Shown here one piece after another: positions 1 through 5,971 of a stretch of DNA of 9,422 bases. The notes beneath the pieces are model-generated. The model saw only the letters and a list, made by a program, of their open reading frames with translations, ran no database searches and was not told the DNA's origin. Location: the NCBI GenBank assembly GCA_037443425.1, contig JBBIOI010000125.1, forward strand, positions 1 through 9,422. The letters are read 5' to 3'. The DNA comes from JBBIOI01 sp037443425 (lineage in GTDB: Bacteria > Desulfobacterota > BSN033 > UBA1163). A program made the translations under genes and the position numbers. Every line of letters begins with the position of its first letter. Position 1 is the stretch's first letter.

Positions 1-48
1 TTACCCTATATTACTTGAAAATTAAAAAAAATTTGTAAAAGATATATA

Positions 49-984
49 ATGCGATTCAATCTCAGATTTCCGAAAGATAAACCCTTTGATGTAGTTGGGA
101 TGGGATTAAATTCTGTTGACTTCCTGAATATTGTCCCCAGATTTCCTACGCCCAATTCAAAAATGGAGATCCTTCAATTCTCGAAACAAGGAGGAGGTCA
201 GGTTGCAACCGCTTTAGTCGCACTTTCCCGATGGGGAATAAAGACAAAATATATCGGAAAGGTTGGGGACGATGAACTGGGAAAATTCTCGCTTCAATCT
301 ATTGCCGAAGAGGGGGTGGATGTATCTTCTGTAACAATTGAAAAAGGAGCAAAAACCCAATTTGCTACAATTATAATAGATGAGCCTTCGGGTGAAAGAA
401 CCATACTTTGGAGCAGGGATAAACGTTTGATGTATCGTGAAGGAGAACTAAAAAAAGATGATATCTGCAAAGGCAAAATCCTTCATCTCGATGGTCATGA
501 TATTCGTGCTGCAATCCAATGTGTTTCCTGGGCAAAGGAGGAAGGGATAACAACTGTTATTGATATCGATAAGGTCGAACCTCAAACAGCTGAATTAATC
601 AAAGAGATTGATTTTGTTATCACCTCATCGAGGTTCCCTTCCCTATTTACAGGAATCCCTGATAGGGAGAAGGCCCTCTTAGGACTTAAAAAATATACAA
701 AAGGATTTATATGCTCGACCTTAGGAGAGGAAGGTGCAATGGCCTTAATTGATGGAGAAATCTTATATTCAAAAGGTTTCAAAATAAAAGCAATCGATAC
801 AACAGGTGCGGGGGATGTATTCCACGCTGGCTTTATTTATGGCCTTCTCAAGAATTGGGAACTTCATGAAATCCTAAGATTTTCAAATGCCGTGGCAGCT
901 CTAAAATGCAGGGAAATCGGTGGAAGGAAAGGAATACCAAGGCTTGAGGAGGTTGAAAAATTTTTGGCAATTAAACACGATTAG
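49..984 (+). CDS. PfkB/ribokinase-family carbohydrate kinase, YihV-like
   Basis: This is a cytoplasmic ATP-dependent kinase of the PfkB (ribokinase) family, 311 residues, which is normal length. The N-terminal glycine-rich signature is at about residues 48-63 (GGGQVATALVALSRWG). The C-terminal signature is at 250-263 (DTTGAGDVFHAGFI), with D256 as the expected catalytic base in the anion hole. From memory, the tail 'RFSNAVAALKC..GGRKGIP' (278-297) resembles sulfofructose kinase YihV more than ribokinase or fructokinase. That comparison is recalled, not aligned, so the substrate stays open. The ATG at 49 keeps the first beta strand (FDVVGMG) intact. There is no Shine-Dalgarno sequence before it, and an in-frame stop lies at 16-18, so the start is likely but not certain. 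A TATAAT hexamer (45-50) overlaps the start codon. The M24 gene follows 26 bp downstream, which suggests co-transcription. Confidence 0.9.
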   Translation: MRFNLRFPKDKPFDVVGMGLNSVDFLNIVPRFPTPNSKMEILQFSKQGGGQVATALVALSRWGIKTKYIGKVGDDELGKFSLQSIAEEGVDVSSVTIEKGAKTQFATIIIDEPSGERTILWSRDKRLMYREGELKKDDICKGKILHLDGHDIRAAIQCVSWAKEEGITTVIDIDKVEPQTAELIKEIDFVITSSRFPSLFTGIPDREKALLGLKKYTKGFICSTLGEEGAMALIDGEILYSKGFKIKAIDTTGAGDVFHAGFIYGLLKNWELHEILRFSNAVAALKCREIGGRKGIPRLEEVEKFLAIKHD

Positions 985-1010
985 AAAATAAATAAGAAAG
1001 GAGAAGAAAA

Positions 1011-2198
1011 ATGGATGATAAAAAAGAGATATTAACCCTATCCATCTCAGACCAGGAGCTTCAAAGAAGATGGAGGGAAGTAAGGGAAAGGATGAGAGAT
1101 GAAAAGATTGACTTCCTTGTAATGCAAAATGATAATGAATGGCTTGGAGGTTATGTAAAATGGTTTACCGATATCCCTGCCCGAAATGGTTATCCAATGA
1201 CCGTTATTTTTCCCATAGATGACGAGATGACAACCATTACATGTGGTGGAAGACCACCCGGAGATTTAGGACCCCCTGCCTGGACGATGAGAGGGGTTAA
1301 AAATAGATTAACTGCCCCCTATTTTAGGAGTCTATATTATAGCAATACTTATGATGCAGAACTCGCAGTAGAGACTTTAAAAAAGAAGAAAGATGCAAAG
1401 ATTGGACTTGTTGGGAAAGGCACGATGTCTGCAGTTTTTTATGAATATCTCCTTAAGAATCTTCCAGAGGCTAAATTTATAGATTTCACTGATGCCATCG
1501 ATCAAATTAAAGCAATAAAGAGTGACGAAGAGATCTCTCTGATCAAAAAGACTACTGCCCTTCAGGACGAAGCAATGGAATATGCAAAAAAGGCTATAAG
1601 GCCTGGAAGAAGGGATTTTGAGATAATTGCAGATATAATCCATAAAGTTATTGACTTGGGAAGCGAGGAACAACTTGTAATTGGTGGTTCTGGTCCTGTT
1701 GGAAAACCTGTACCGATGCAGAAACGCCATTTCCAGAATCGTATGGTTAGAGAGGGAGACCAATTCACCCTTATGATTGAGGTAAATGGGCCCGGCGGGA
1801 TGTATGCTGAAATTGGGAGGATATTCTTTCTTGGAAAGCCACCCTCAGAGCTTAAAGAAGCATTTGAACTCGTTAAGGAAACACAGAAGGTTACCTTAAG
1901 GCTCCTTAAAGCCGGGGCAGATCCAGCGGATATATGGAAGGCAAATAATGATTTTCTTATTAAAAATGGATATCCTCCAGAGACAAGGCTTTATGCCCAT
2001 GGGCAGGGATACGATCTGGTTGAGAGACCAGCTATAAGAGATGATGAACCCATGAAACTAAAACCAAGGATGAATATTACAGTTCATCCAATAATTGGAA
2101 ATGATAGGGTATGGGTCTGGGTCTGTGATAATTATTTGATTACTGAACAAGGGCTTGAACCCCTTCATAAGACGCCTCAGGAGATATTTGAGATTTAG
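1011..2198 (+). CDS. Creatinase-like M24-family protein with altered metal site
   Basis: A 395-residue two-domain protein of the M24 (pita-bread) fold: creatinase-type N-terminal domain (about 15-160) and catalytic-type C-terminal domain (about 175-395). The fold is recognisable from 'REGDQFTLMIE' (247-257), 'AEIGRIF' (266-272), 'HGQGYDLVERP' (330-340) and 'CDNYLITEQGLEPL' (372-385). Canonical M24 peptidases bind two metals through Asp, Asp, His, Glu, Glu. Here the matching positions read E257, E267, H330, H359 and C372, so only the His is kept. H240 sits where the family's substrate-binding or catalytic His lies before the GD motif. Creatinase is a known metal-free M24 hydrolase, and from memory it also has Glu at the second Asp site. 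A creatinase-like C-N hydrolase is therefore more likely than an Xaa-Pro peptidase; an inactive scaffold is also possible. A good AAAGGAG (997-1003) sits 7 nt before the ATG. It follows the kinase gene closely, probably in one operon. Confidence 0.85.
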   Translation: MDDKKEILTLSISDQELQRRWREVRERMRDEKIDFLVMQNDNEWLGGYVKWFTDIPARNGYPMTVIFPIDDEMTTITCGGRPPGDLGPPAWTMRGVKNRLTAPYFRSLYYSNTYDAELAVETLKKKKDAKIGLVGKGTMSAVFYEYLLKNLPEAKFIDFTDAIDQIKAIKSDEEISLIKKTTALQDEAMEYAKKAIRPGRRDFEIIADIIHKVIDLGSEEQLVIGGSGPVGKPVPMQKRHFQNRMVREGDQFTLMIEVNGPGGMYAEIGRIFFLGKPPSELKEAFELVKETQKVTLRLLKAGADPADIWKANNDFLIKNGYPPETRLYAHGQGYDLVERPAIRDDEPMKLKPRMNITVHPIIGNDRVWVWVCDNYLITEQGLEPLHKTPQEIFEI

Positions 2199-2213
2199 AA
2201 GTTAAACAAAAGG

Positions 2214-2228
2214 GAGACCTCTGAAAAA
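2214..2228 (+). repeat. Left terminal inverted repeat of MITE-like element
   Basis: GAGACCTCTGAAAAA, perfectly complementary to 2422-2436. It starts 15 bp after the stop codon of the M24 gene. Confidence 0.75.
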
Positions 2229-2252
2229 CTATTTAAAAATTCTTTCATAAAT

Positions 2253-2283
2253 GGGGAGGTGGGGTGAAAAAGCCTTCGAGCGG
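2253..2283 (+). repeat. Left inner arm of the palindromic element
   Basis: G-rich arm containing GGGGAGGTGGGGT followed by CCTTCGAGCGG. It matches the reverse complement of 2374-2407 with a few mismatches and small gaps. These mismatches could be scored as compensatory or not if other genomic copies are found. Confidence 0.55.
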
Positions 2284-2373
2284 ATACCTTTTATAGATTA
2301 GCACTATTGACAAATCCCCTTAAAATAATTTGGTTTTTTCTAAGGCGATTGTTAGCAATTTAAACATTAAAAG

Positions 2374-2407
2374 CCCGCATTCGAAGGGTTTTGAACCCTA
2401 CCTCTCC
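2374..2407 (-). repeat. Right inner arm of the palindromic element
   Basis: C-rich arm running from CCCGCATTCGAAGGG through CCCTACCTCTCC. It is the imperfect complement of 2253-2283. It also holds a small internal hairpin, GAAGGGTTTTGAACCCTAC, in which GGGTT pairs with AACCC. Confidence 0.55.
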
Positions 2408-2408
2408 T

Positions 2409-2426
2409 GTCTTTCAAAGACTTTTT
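2409..2426 (+). terminator. Weak intrinsic-terminator-like hairpin inside the element
   Basis: GTCTT-TCA-AAGAC (2409-2421) is a 5-bp stem with a 3-nt loop, followed at once by five T residues (2422-2426). The stem has only two G-C pairs, so termination would be leaky at best. If active it would end the kinase-M24 transcript before the transporter genes. The larger palindrome could compete with this fold. Confidence 0.25.
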
Positions 2427-2436
2427 CAGAGGTCTC
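2422..2436 (-). repeat. Right terminal inverted repeat of MITE-like element
   Basis: TTTTTCAGAGGTCTC, the exact complement of 2214-2228. AAAAG follows directly at 2437-2441. Confidence 0.75.
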
Positions 2437-2447
2437 AAAAGCTTAGC

Positions 2448-2476
2448 TTGACATTAAATCACAAATATTTTAATGA
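2448..2476 (+). promoter_or_regulatory. Possible promoter for the transporter operon
   Basis: A perfect -35 hexamer TTGACA (2448-2453) is followed after 17 bp by TAATGA (2471-2476), a poor -10. TTGACAT recurs at 2478-2484, exactly 30 bp further on and too close to the ATG at 2505 to act as another -35 for this gene. The pair could instead be a direct-repeat protein site. The -10 is weak, so this is a tentative call. Confidence 0.3.
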
Positions 2477-2504
2477 GTTGACATAAGAAAGGAGGGGGCT
2501 ATTT

Positions 2505-3470
2505 ATGAAATTGTTTAAACTTGCCCTTTTTTCCATACTTTTATTTTTATTGATTCCCAGCTTACATGCCGAGCAATATCCCAATCGACCAATTCAGCTA
2601 ATTGTCCCCAATGTCCCGGGCTCTATCATGGATATTACAGGAAGGATGTTTGCCGAGGAACTTGGTAAATTACTTAACACACAAGTCATCGTAATCAATA
2701 AACCCGGGGCTGCAATGATAGTAGGAACAGAGGCAGTTGTCAGAAGTAAAAAAGACGGTTATACCCTTGCCTACACAGGTTCATCTGCCATTGTATATAC
2801 TCGGGTCACAAACCCAGAGACCGTCCCATTTAATCCAGAAAAAGACCTTGAACCACTTGGACTTCATGTCTATATACCTCAGGCAATTGCTGTTCAAGAA
2901 AACTCTCAATGGAAGACATTCTCTGAATTGGTTGACTATGCAAAGAAAAATCCAGCAAAGATTAGAGTAAGTACAATTGGCATAGGTTCAACCTCTCATT
3001 TCTGTTTAGAGATAATCCAATCTTTAACAGGTACCCAATTTACACACGTCCCTTTTAAAGGAGGAGAGGCTGTAATAACAGCCTTACTTGGAGGACACGT
3101 TGAGGCATCGGTTGATGCACCTGGTAAATTTATACCTCATGTGAGGGCTGGAAAGTTAAGAATGCTCTTGATAAGTAAGAAGATGTCTGAGTATCCGAAT
3201 GTTCCAACAGCAACTGAGTTAGGTTATAAGCAGGATCTACTTACTGCATGGCTTGCAGTCTTTGCGCCTTCTGGTATTCCGGAAGATGTTAAAAGAGTTC
3301 TCATTCCAGCTGTTGAAAAGGTAATAAAGAACCCCGAGATAAAGGCAAGAATCGAAAAGATGGAGGGATACGTAGTTGATTATAAATCCCCTGAAGAGCT
3401 AAGAAGATTGATTAAAGAAGAGTATGAAAGGGCAAATGAAATTGCAATAAAGATTGGGCTTAAAAAATAA
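2505..3470 (+). CDS. tctC: TTT periplasmic solute-binding protein, TctC/Bug family, copy 1
   Basis: A 321-residue extracytoplasmic binding protein of the tripartite tricarboxylate transporter family. It is expected to capture an organic anion or related small molecule in the periplasm and deliver it to TctAB. The Sec signal peptide covers residues 1-22, with likely cleavage at LHA|EQ; there is no lipobox Cys. Family landmarks are YPNRPIQLIVP (25-35), the ligand loop PGSIMDITGR (38-47), NKPGAA (65-70), KKDGYTL (82-88) and HVPFKGGEAVITALLGGHV (181-199). The usual family loop is PGG(S/T)TD; here it is PGSIMD, so the second Gly and the hydroxyl residue are changed. An AAAGGAGG (2488-2495) precedes the ATG by 9 nt. 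This is the first of three tandem paralogues, and by eye it is closer to copy 3 than many family members are to each other. The ligand is unknown. Confidence 0.93.
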   Translation: MKLFKLALFSILLFLLIPSLHAEQYPNRPIQLIVPNVPGSIMDITGRMFAEELGKLLNTQVIVINKPGAAMIVGTEAVVRSKKDGYTLAYTGSSAIVYTRVTNPETVPFNPEKDLEPLGLHVYIPQAIAVQENSQWKTFSELVDYAKKNPAKIRVSTIGIGSTSHFCLEIIQSLTGTQFTHVPFKGGEAVITALLGGHVEASVDAPGKFIPHVRAGKLRMLLISKKMSEYPNVPTATELGYKQDLLTAWLAVFAPSGIPEDVKRVLIPAVEKVIKNPEIKARIEKMEGYVVDYKSPEELRRLIKEEYERANEIAIKIGLKK

Positions 3471-3494
3471 AATAAATTAAAGGAGGGAAAATCT

Positions 3495-4457
3495 ATGAAA
3501 CGATATTTTATATTTTTTATTCTTTTATTAATGTTTGGGGTCACTGCCATCTCTTATGGTCAGAGTTATCCATCTCGACCTGTACAGTTTGTCATTCCTG
3601 GAACGCCTGGTTCCATTATTGATATTACTGGAAGAATCCTTGCTGAGGAACTTGGAAAGATTCTTGGACAACCATTTATTCCTGTAAATAAGCCAGGTGG
3701 TGGTTTTACGGTAGGTACAGATTTTGTGGCAAAGAGTAAAAAGGATGGCTATACACTGGCGTATACAAACAATCCAGCCATTGTTTATTCAAGAATCCTT
3801 ACTCCTGAGGGAGTCCACTATGATCCTGATAAAGATCTTGAACCTCTTGGAGTTCATCTCTTCTTTGCACACGCCATTGCTGTTCAATCCAGTGCCCCAT
3901 GGAAAACCTTTCAAGAACTTATTGATTATGTAAAAAAGAATCCAAATAAGGTTAGTGTGAGTACTCCTGGTTTAGGAACAACAACACATTTCCAATTGGA
4001 GATTATACAATCCTTAACAGGTACACAGTTTAATCATGTCCCTTTTAAATCGGGTGAGGCTGTTATTACAGCCCTTTTAGGCGGTCATGTTGATATGACC
4101 TTTGATGCAATAAGTAAGATTGCACCACATGTTGAATCTGGAAAGATGAGAATGCTTCTTGTATCAATAAAATCACCATTGTTCCCTAATATCCCAACAA
4201 TCACAGAACTTGGCTACAAACAAGAACTTCCTGCTTCATGGTTTGCAATGTATGGACCTGCGGGATTACCTGAAGATGTGAAGAAGGTATTAATCCCTGC
4301 TATTGAAAAGGCTGTCAAGAATCCCGAACTTAAAGCCAAGATTGAAAGGATGCATTTCACAGTAATATATAAATCTCCTGCCGAGCAGAGAAAGTTAGCT
4401 CGAGAAGAGTATGAGTTAGCACTTGCAATCGCAAAAAAAGTTGGGTTAATAAAATAG
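3495..4457 (+). CDS. tctC: TTT periplasmic solute-binding protein, TctC/Bug family, copy 2
   Basis: The second tandem paralogue, 320 residues, aligns with copy 1 without gaps until about residue 287, where it is one residue shorter. The signal peptide covers residues 1-22, with likely cleavage at SYG|QS. Conserved blocks are YPSRPVQFVIP (25-35), the loop PGSIIDITGR (38-47), NKPGGG (65-70), KKDGYTL (82-88), KDLEPLG and HVPFKSGEAVITALLGGHV (181-199). It differs from copies 1 and 3 in the second ligand-side segment (NKPGGGFTVG rather than NKPGAA) and has YTNNPAIVYSR where they have YTGSSAIVYTR and YTGASALIYAR. This suggests a related but distinct ligand. A strong AAAGGAGGG (3479-3487) precedes the ATG. 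The gap to copy 1 is 24 bp, so the two are clearly co-transcribed. Confidence 0.93.
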   Translation: MKRYFIFFILLLMFGVTAISYGQSYPSRPVQFVIPGTPGSIIDITGRILAEELGKILGQPFIPVNKPGGGFTVGTDFVAKSKKDGYTLAYTNNPAIVYSRILTPEGVHYDPDKDLEPLGVHLFFAHAIAVQSSAPWKTFQELIDYVKKNPNKVSVSTPGLGTTTHFQLEIIQSLTGTQFNHVPFKSGEAVITALLGGHVDMTFDAISKIAPHVESGKMRMLLVSIKSPLFPNIPTITELGYKQELPASWFAMYGPAGLPEDVKKVLIPAIEKAVKNPELKAKIERMHFTVIYKSPAEQRKLAREEYELALAIAKKVGLIK

Positions 4458-4495
4458 GATAAATAAAGATATGAAAAACTAAACGGAGGAAATTT

Positions 4496-5470
4496 ATGAA
4501 AAAATTGATTTATTTCATCATAATAGCAATAACACTATATGGATTTACAATTGGGGCATCTACCTCTTTTTCGCAAACCTATCCTAATCGTCCAATACAG
4601 GTTGTTATTCCAAATGTACCCGGCTCACTTATGGATATATGTGCAAGGGCTTTATCCGATGAGCTCGGAAAGATTCTTGGAACACAGATTATTATAATCC
4701 ATAAACCTGGAGCAGCCACTGTCCTTGGAACTGATCATGTGGCAAGGAGTAAAAAGGATGGTTATACGCTCTTATATACTGGAGCTTCAGCCCTTATATA
4801 TGCAAGAGTTACCAACCCTGAAACTGTTCCATATGACCCTGATAAAGACTTAGAACCTTTGGGTAATCATTTATTTTTGCCCTTAACAGTTACAGTCAGG
4901 GCAGATTCTTCGTGGAAGACATTTGGTGAGTTAACAGAATACGCAAAAAAGAATCCAGATAAGTTAAGAGCAAGTACCATTGGTATGGGAGGTATTGATC
5001 ATTTTAACATTGAACTTACACAATCGCTTACAGGTGCCAAATTTACTCACGTTCCCTTTAAAGGTGGAGAATCAGTTATAACAGCCCTTCTGGGTGGACA
5101 TGTTGAAGTAACATTCGATGCATTTGGTAAGGTTCTACCCCATGCAGAAGCGGGAAAGTTTAGGATCCTTTTATTAAGTAAGAAGATGCCCGGCTATCCC
5201 AATATTCCAACCGCAAGAGAGCTTGGTTATAAGCAGGATCTACTTACAGGATTTTTTGCATTTTATGCTCCAGCAGGTATTCCAGAAGAAGTGAAACGAA
5301 TCCTTATCCCTGCAATAGAAAAGGTTGTAAAAAATCCTGAACTCAAGACAAAAGTTGAGAAGATGGGGTTTTTGGTAGAATATAAGTCACCTTCTGAGAT
5401 GCGAAAGATGGTCTCAGAAGATTTCGAAACTGCCAATACCATTGCCAAAAGGATAGGATTAAAAAAATAG
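4496..5470 (+). CDS. tctC: TTT periplasmic solute-binding protein, TctC/Bug family, copy 3
   Basis: The third tandem paralogue, 324 residues, has a signal peptide about four residues longer than the others (cleavage probably at SFS|QT, after residue 26). Conserved blocks are YPNRPIQVVIP (29-39), the loop PGSLMDICAR (42-51), HKPGAA (69-74), RSKKDGYTL and THVPFKGGESVITALLGGHV. In the first 95 mature residues I count about 66 identities with copy 1. The two genes also share an exact 23-nt run (3222-3244 and 5225-5247), so copies 1 and 3 may be the younger pair or have exchanged sequence. A CGGAGGA (4484-4490) precedes the ATG. It lies 17 bp before tctB, the usual place for the cognate binding protein, so it may be the original tctC of the operon. 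Confidence 0.93.
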   Translation: MKKLIYFIIIAITLYGFTIGASTSFSQTYPNRPIQVVIPNVPGSLMDICARALSDELGKILGTQIIIIHKPGAATVLGTDHVARSKKDGYTLLYTGASALIYARVTNPETVPYDPDKDLEPLGNHLFLPLTVTVRADSSWKTFGELTEYAKKNPDKLRASTIGMGGIDHFNIELTQSLTGAKFTHVPFKGGESVITALLGGHVEVTFDAFGKVLPHAEAGKFRILLLSKKMPGYPNIPTARELGYKQDLLTGFFAFYAPAGIPEEVKRILIPAIEKVVKNPELKTKVEKMGFLVEYKSPSEMRKMVSEDFETANTIAKRIGLKK

Positions 5471-5487
5471 TAAAAGAAGTCGATTAA

Positions 5488-5952
5488 ATGAGTACCAAGG
5501 CTGATAGAATTAGTGGTTTTTTCTGGCTATTTTTTTCGATCTTTATAGCTATTGAAGCAAAACGCCTTGGCCTTGGAGGCCTTCATAAACCAGGGCCAGG
5601 CTTTCTTTATTTCTGGACAAGTATTGCACTCGGGATAATGTCTGTTGTTATTCTCATTCGTGCATGGACAAAGCAATTGGAACCTGGTGAAACCATCTTT
5701 GGAAAACAGAACCTTTCAAAAATCTTTCTCGTCTTGATTGCTGTATTCCTTTATGCATTTTTCATGGAATCCCTGGGTTTTATACCAATAACACTTCTTC
5801 TTTTCATCTATCTATTGGGTGTGATTGAGAAAAAGAAATGGCTACTTACCATCTTTGTAAGTGTAGTCGTTACAGCAGCAGCCTATCTGATATTTGAAAT
5901 CTGGCTAAAATCTCAATTACCCAAGGGGATACTTGGTTTTTTAAGATTTTGA
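5488..5952 (+). CDS. tctB: TTT small membrane subunit TctB
   Basis: A 154-residue inner-membrane protein, the small and poorly conserved subunit of tripartite tricarboxylate transporters, which partners TctA. Hydrophobic segments lie at about residues 9-24, 40-60, 78-93, 97-112 and 118-138; the family usually has four helices, so one of these may be re-entrant or marginal. The loop GLHKPGPGFLYFW (31-43) matches the family's 'GPGFFP' region after the first helix. Length is typical. The start has only a weak purine tract (AAAGAAG, 5473-5479). This suggests translation relies partly on coupling or read-through from tctC copy 3, which ends 17 bp upstream. The order C-C-C-B-A matches the standard tctCBA operon except for the extra binding proteins. 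Confidence 0.88.
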   Translation: MSTKADRISGFFWLFFSIFIAIEAKRLGLGGLHKPGPGFLYFWTSIALGIMSVVILIRAWTKQLEPGETIFGKQNLSKIFLVLIAVFLYAFFMESLGFIPITLLLFIYLLGVIEKKKWLLTIFVSVVVTAAAYLIFEIWLKSQLPKGILGFLRF

Positions 5953-5971
5953 AGCAAGAGGCAATGTCTTT

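Larger units (their letters stand above)
2214..2436. mobile_element. MITE-like palindromic element (223 bp, no ORF)
   Basis: This element fills most of the 306-bp gap between the M24 gene and the first tctC. Its ends are a perfect 15-bp inverted repeat (GAGACCTCTGAAAAA at 2214-2228 and its complement at 2422-2436). A second, imperfect pair of arms lies inside (2253-2283 against 2374-2407), so much of the element could fold into one long hairpin around an A+T-rich centre. The pentamer AAAAG stands at 2208-2212 on the left, one base outside the repeat, and at 2437-2441 immediately on the right. It may be a target-site duplication, although the A-rich context makes chance plausible. There is no transposase, so it would move only in trans. 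The GAGACCT ends recall those of some IS5-type elements, which is a memory-based hint only. It could also be a non-mobile intergenic repeat. Confidence 0.6.

Noticed and set aside
1377..1763. 128-codon open frame on the minus strand
   Set aside because: Antisense to the M24 gene, no recognisable motif and no suitable ribosome binding site. The sense frame is clearly coding.
2307..2326. Promoter inside the palindromic element (TTGACA with TAAAAT)
   Set aside because: Both hexamers are good but only 8 bp apart, far from the 16-18 bp needed.
2214..2436. The whole palindrome as an ordinary intrinsic terminator
   Set aside because: The outer stem encloses almost 200 nt and is followed by AAAAG, not a T-run. 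Only the small inner hairpin at 2409-2426 has a T-run, and it is weak.
4471..4482. Mini-ORF ATG-AAA-AAC-TAA before tctC copy 3
   Set aside because: Three codons with no ribosome binding site; chance in A-rich spacer.
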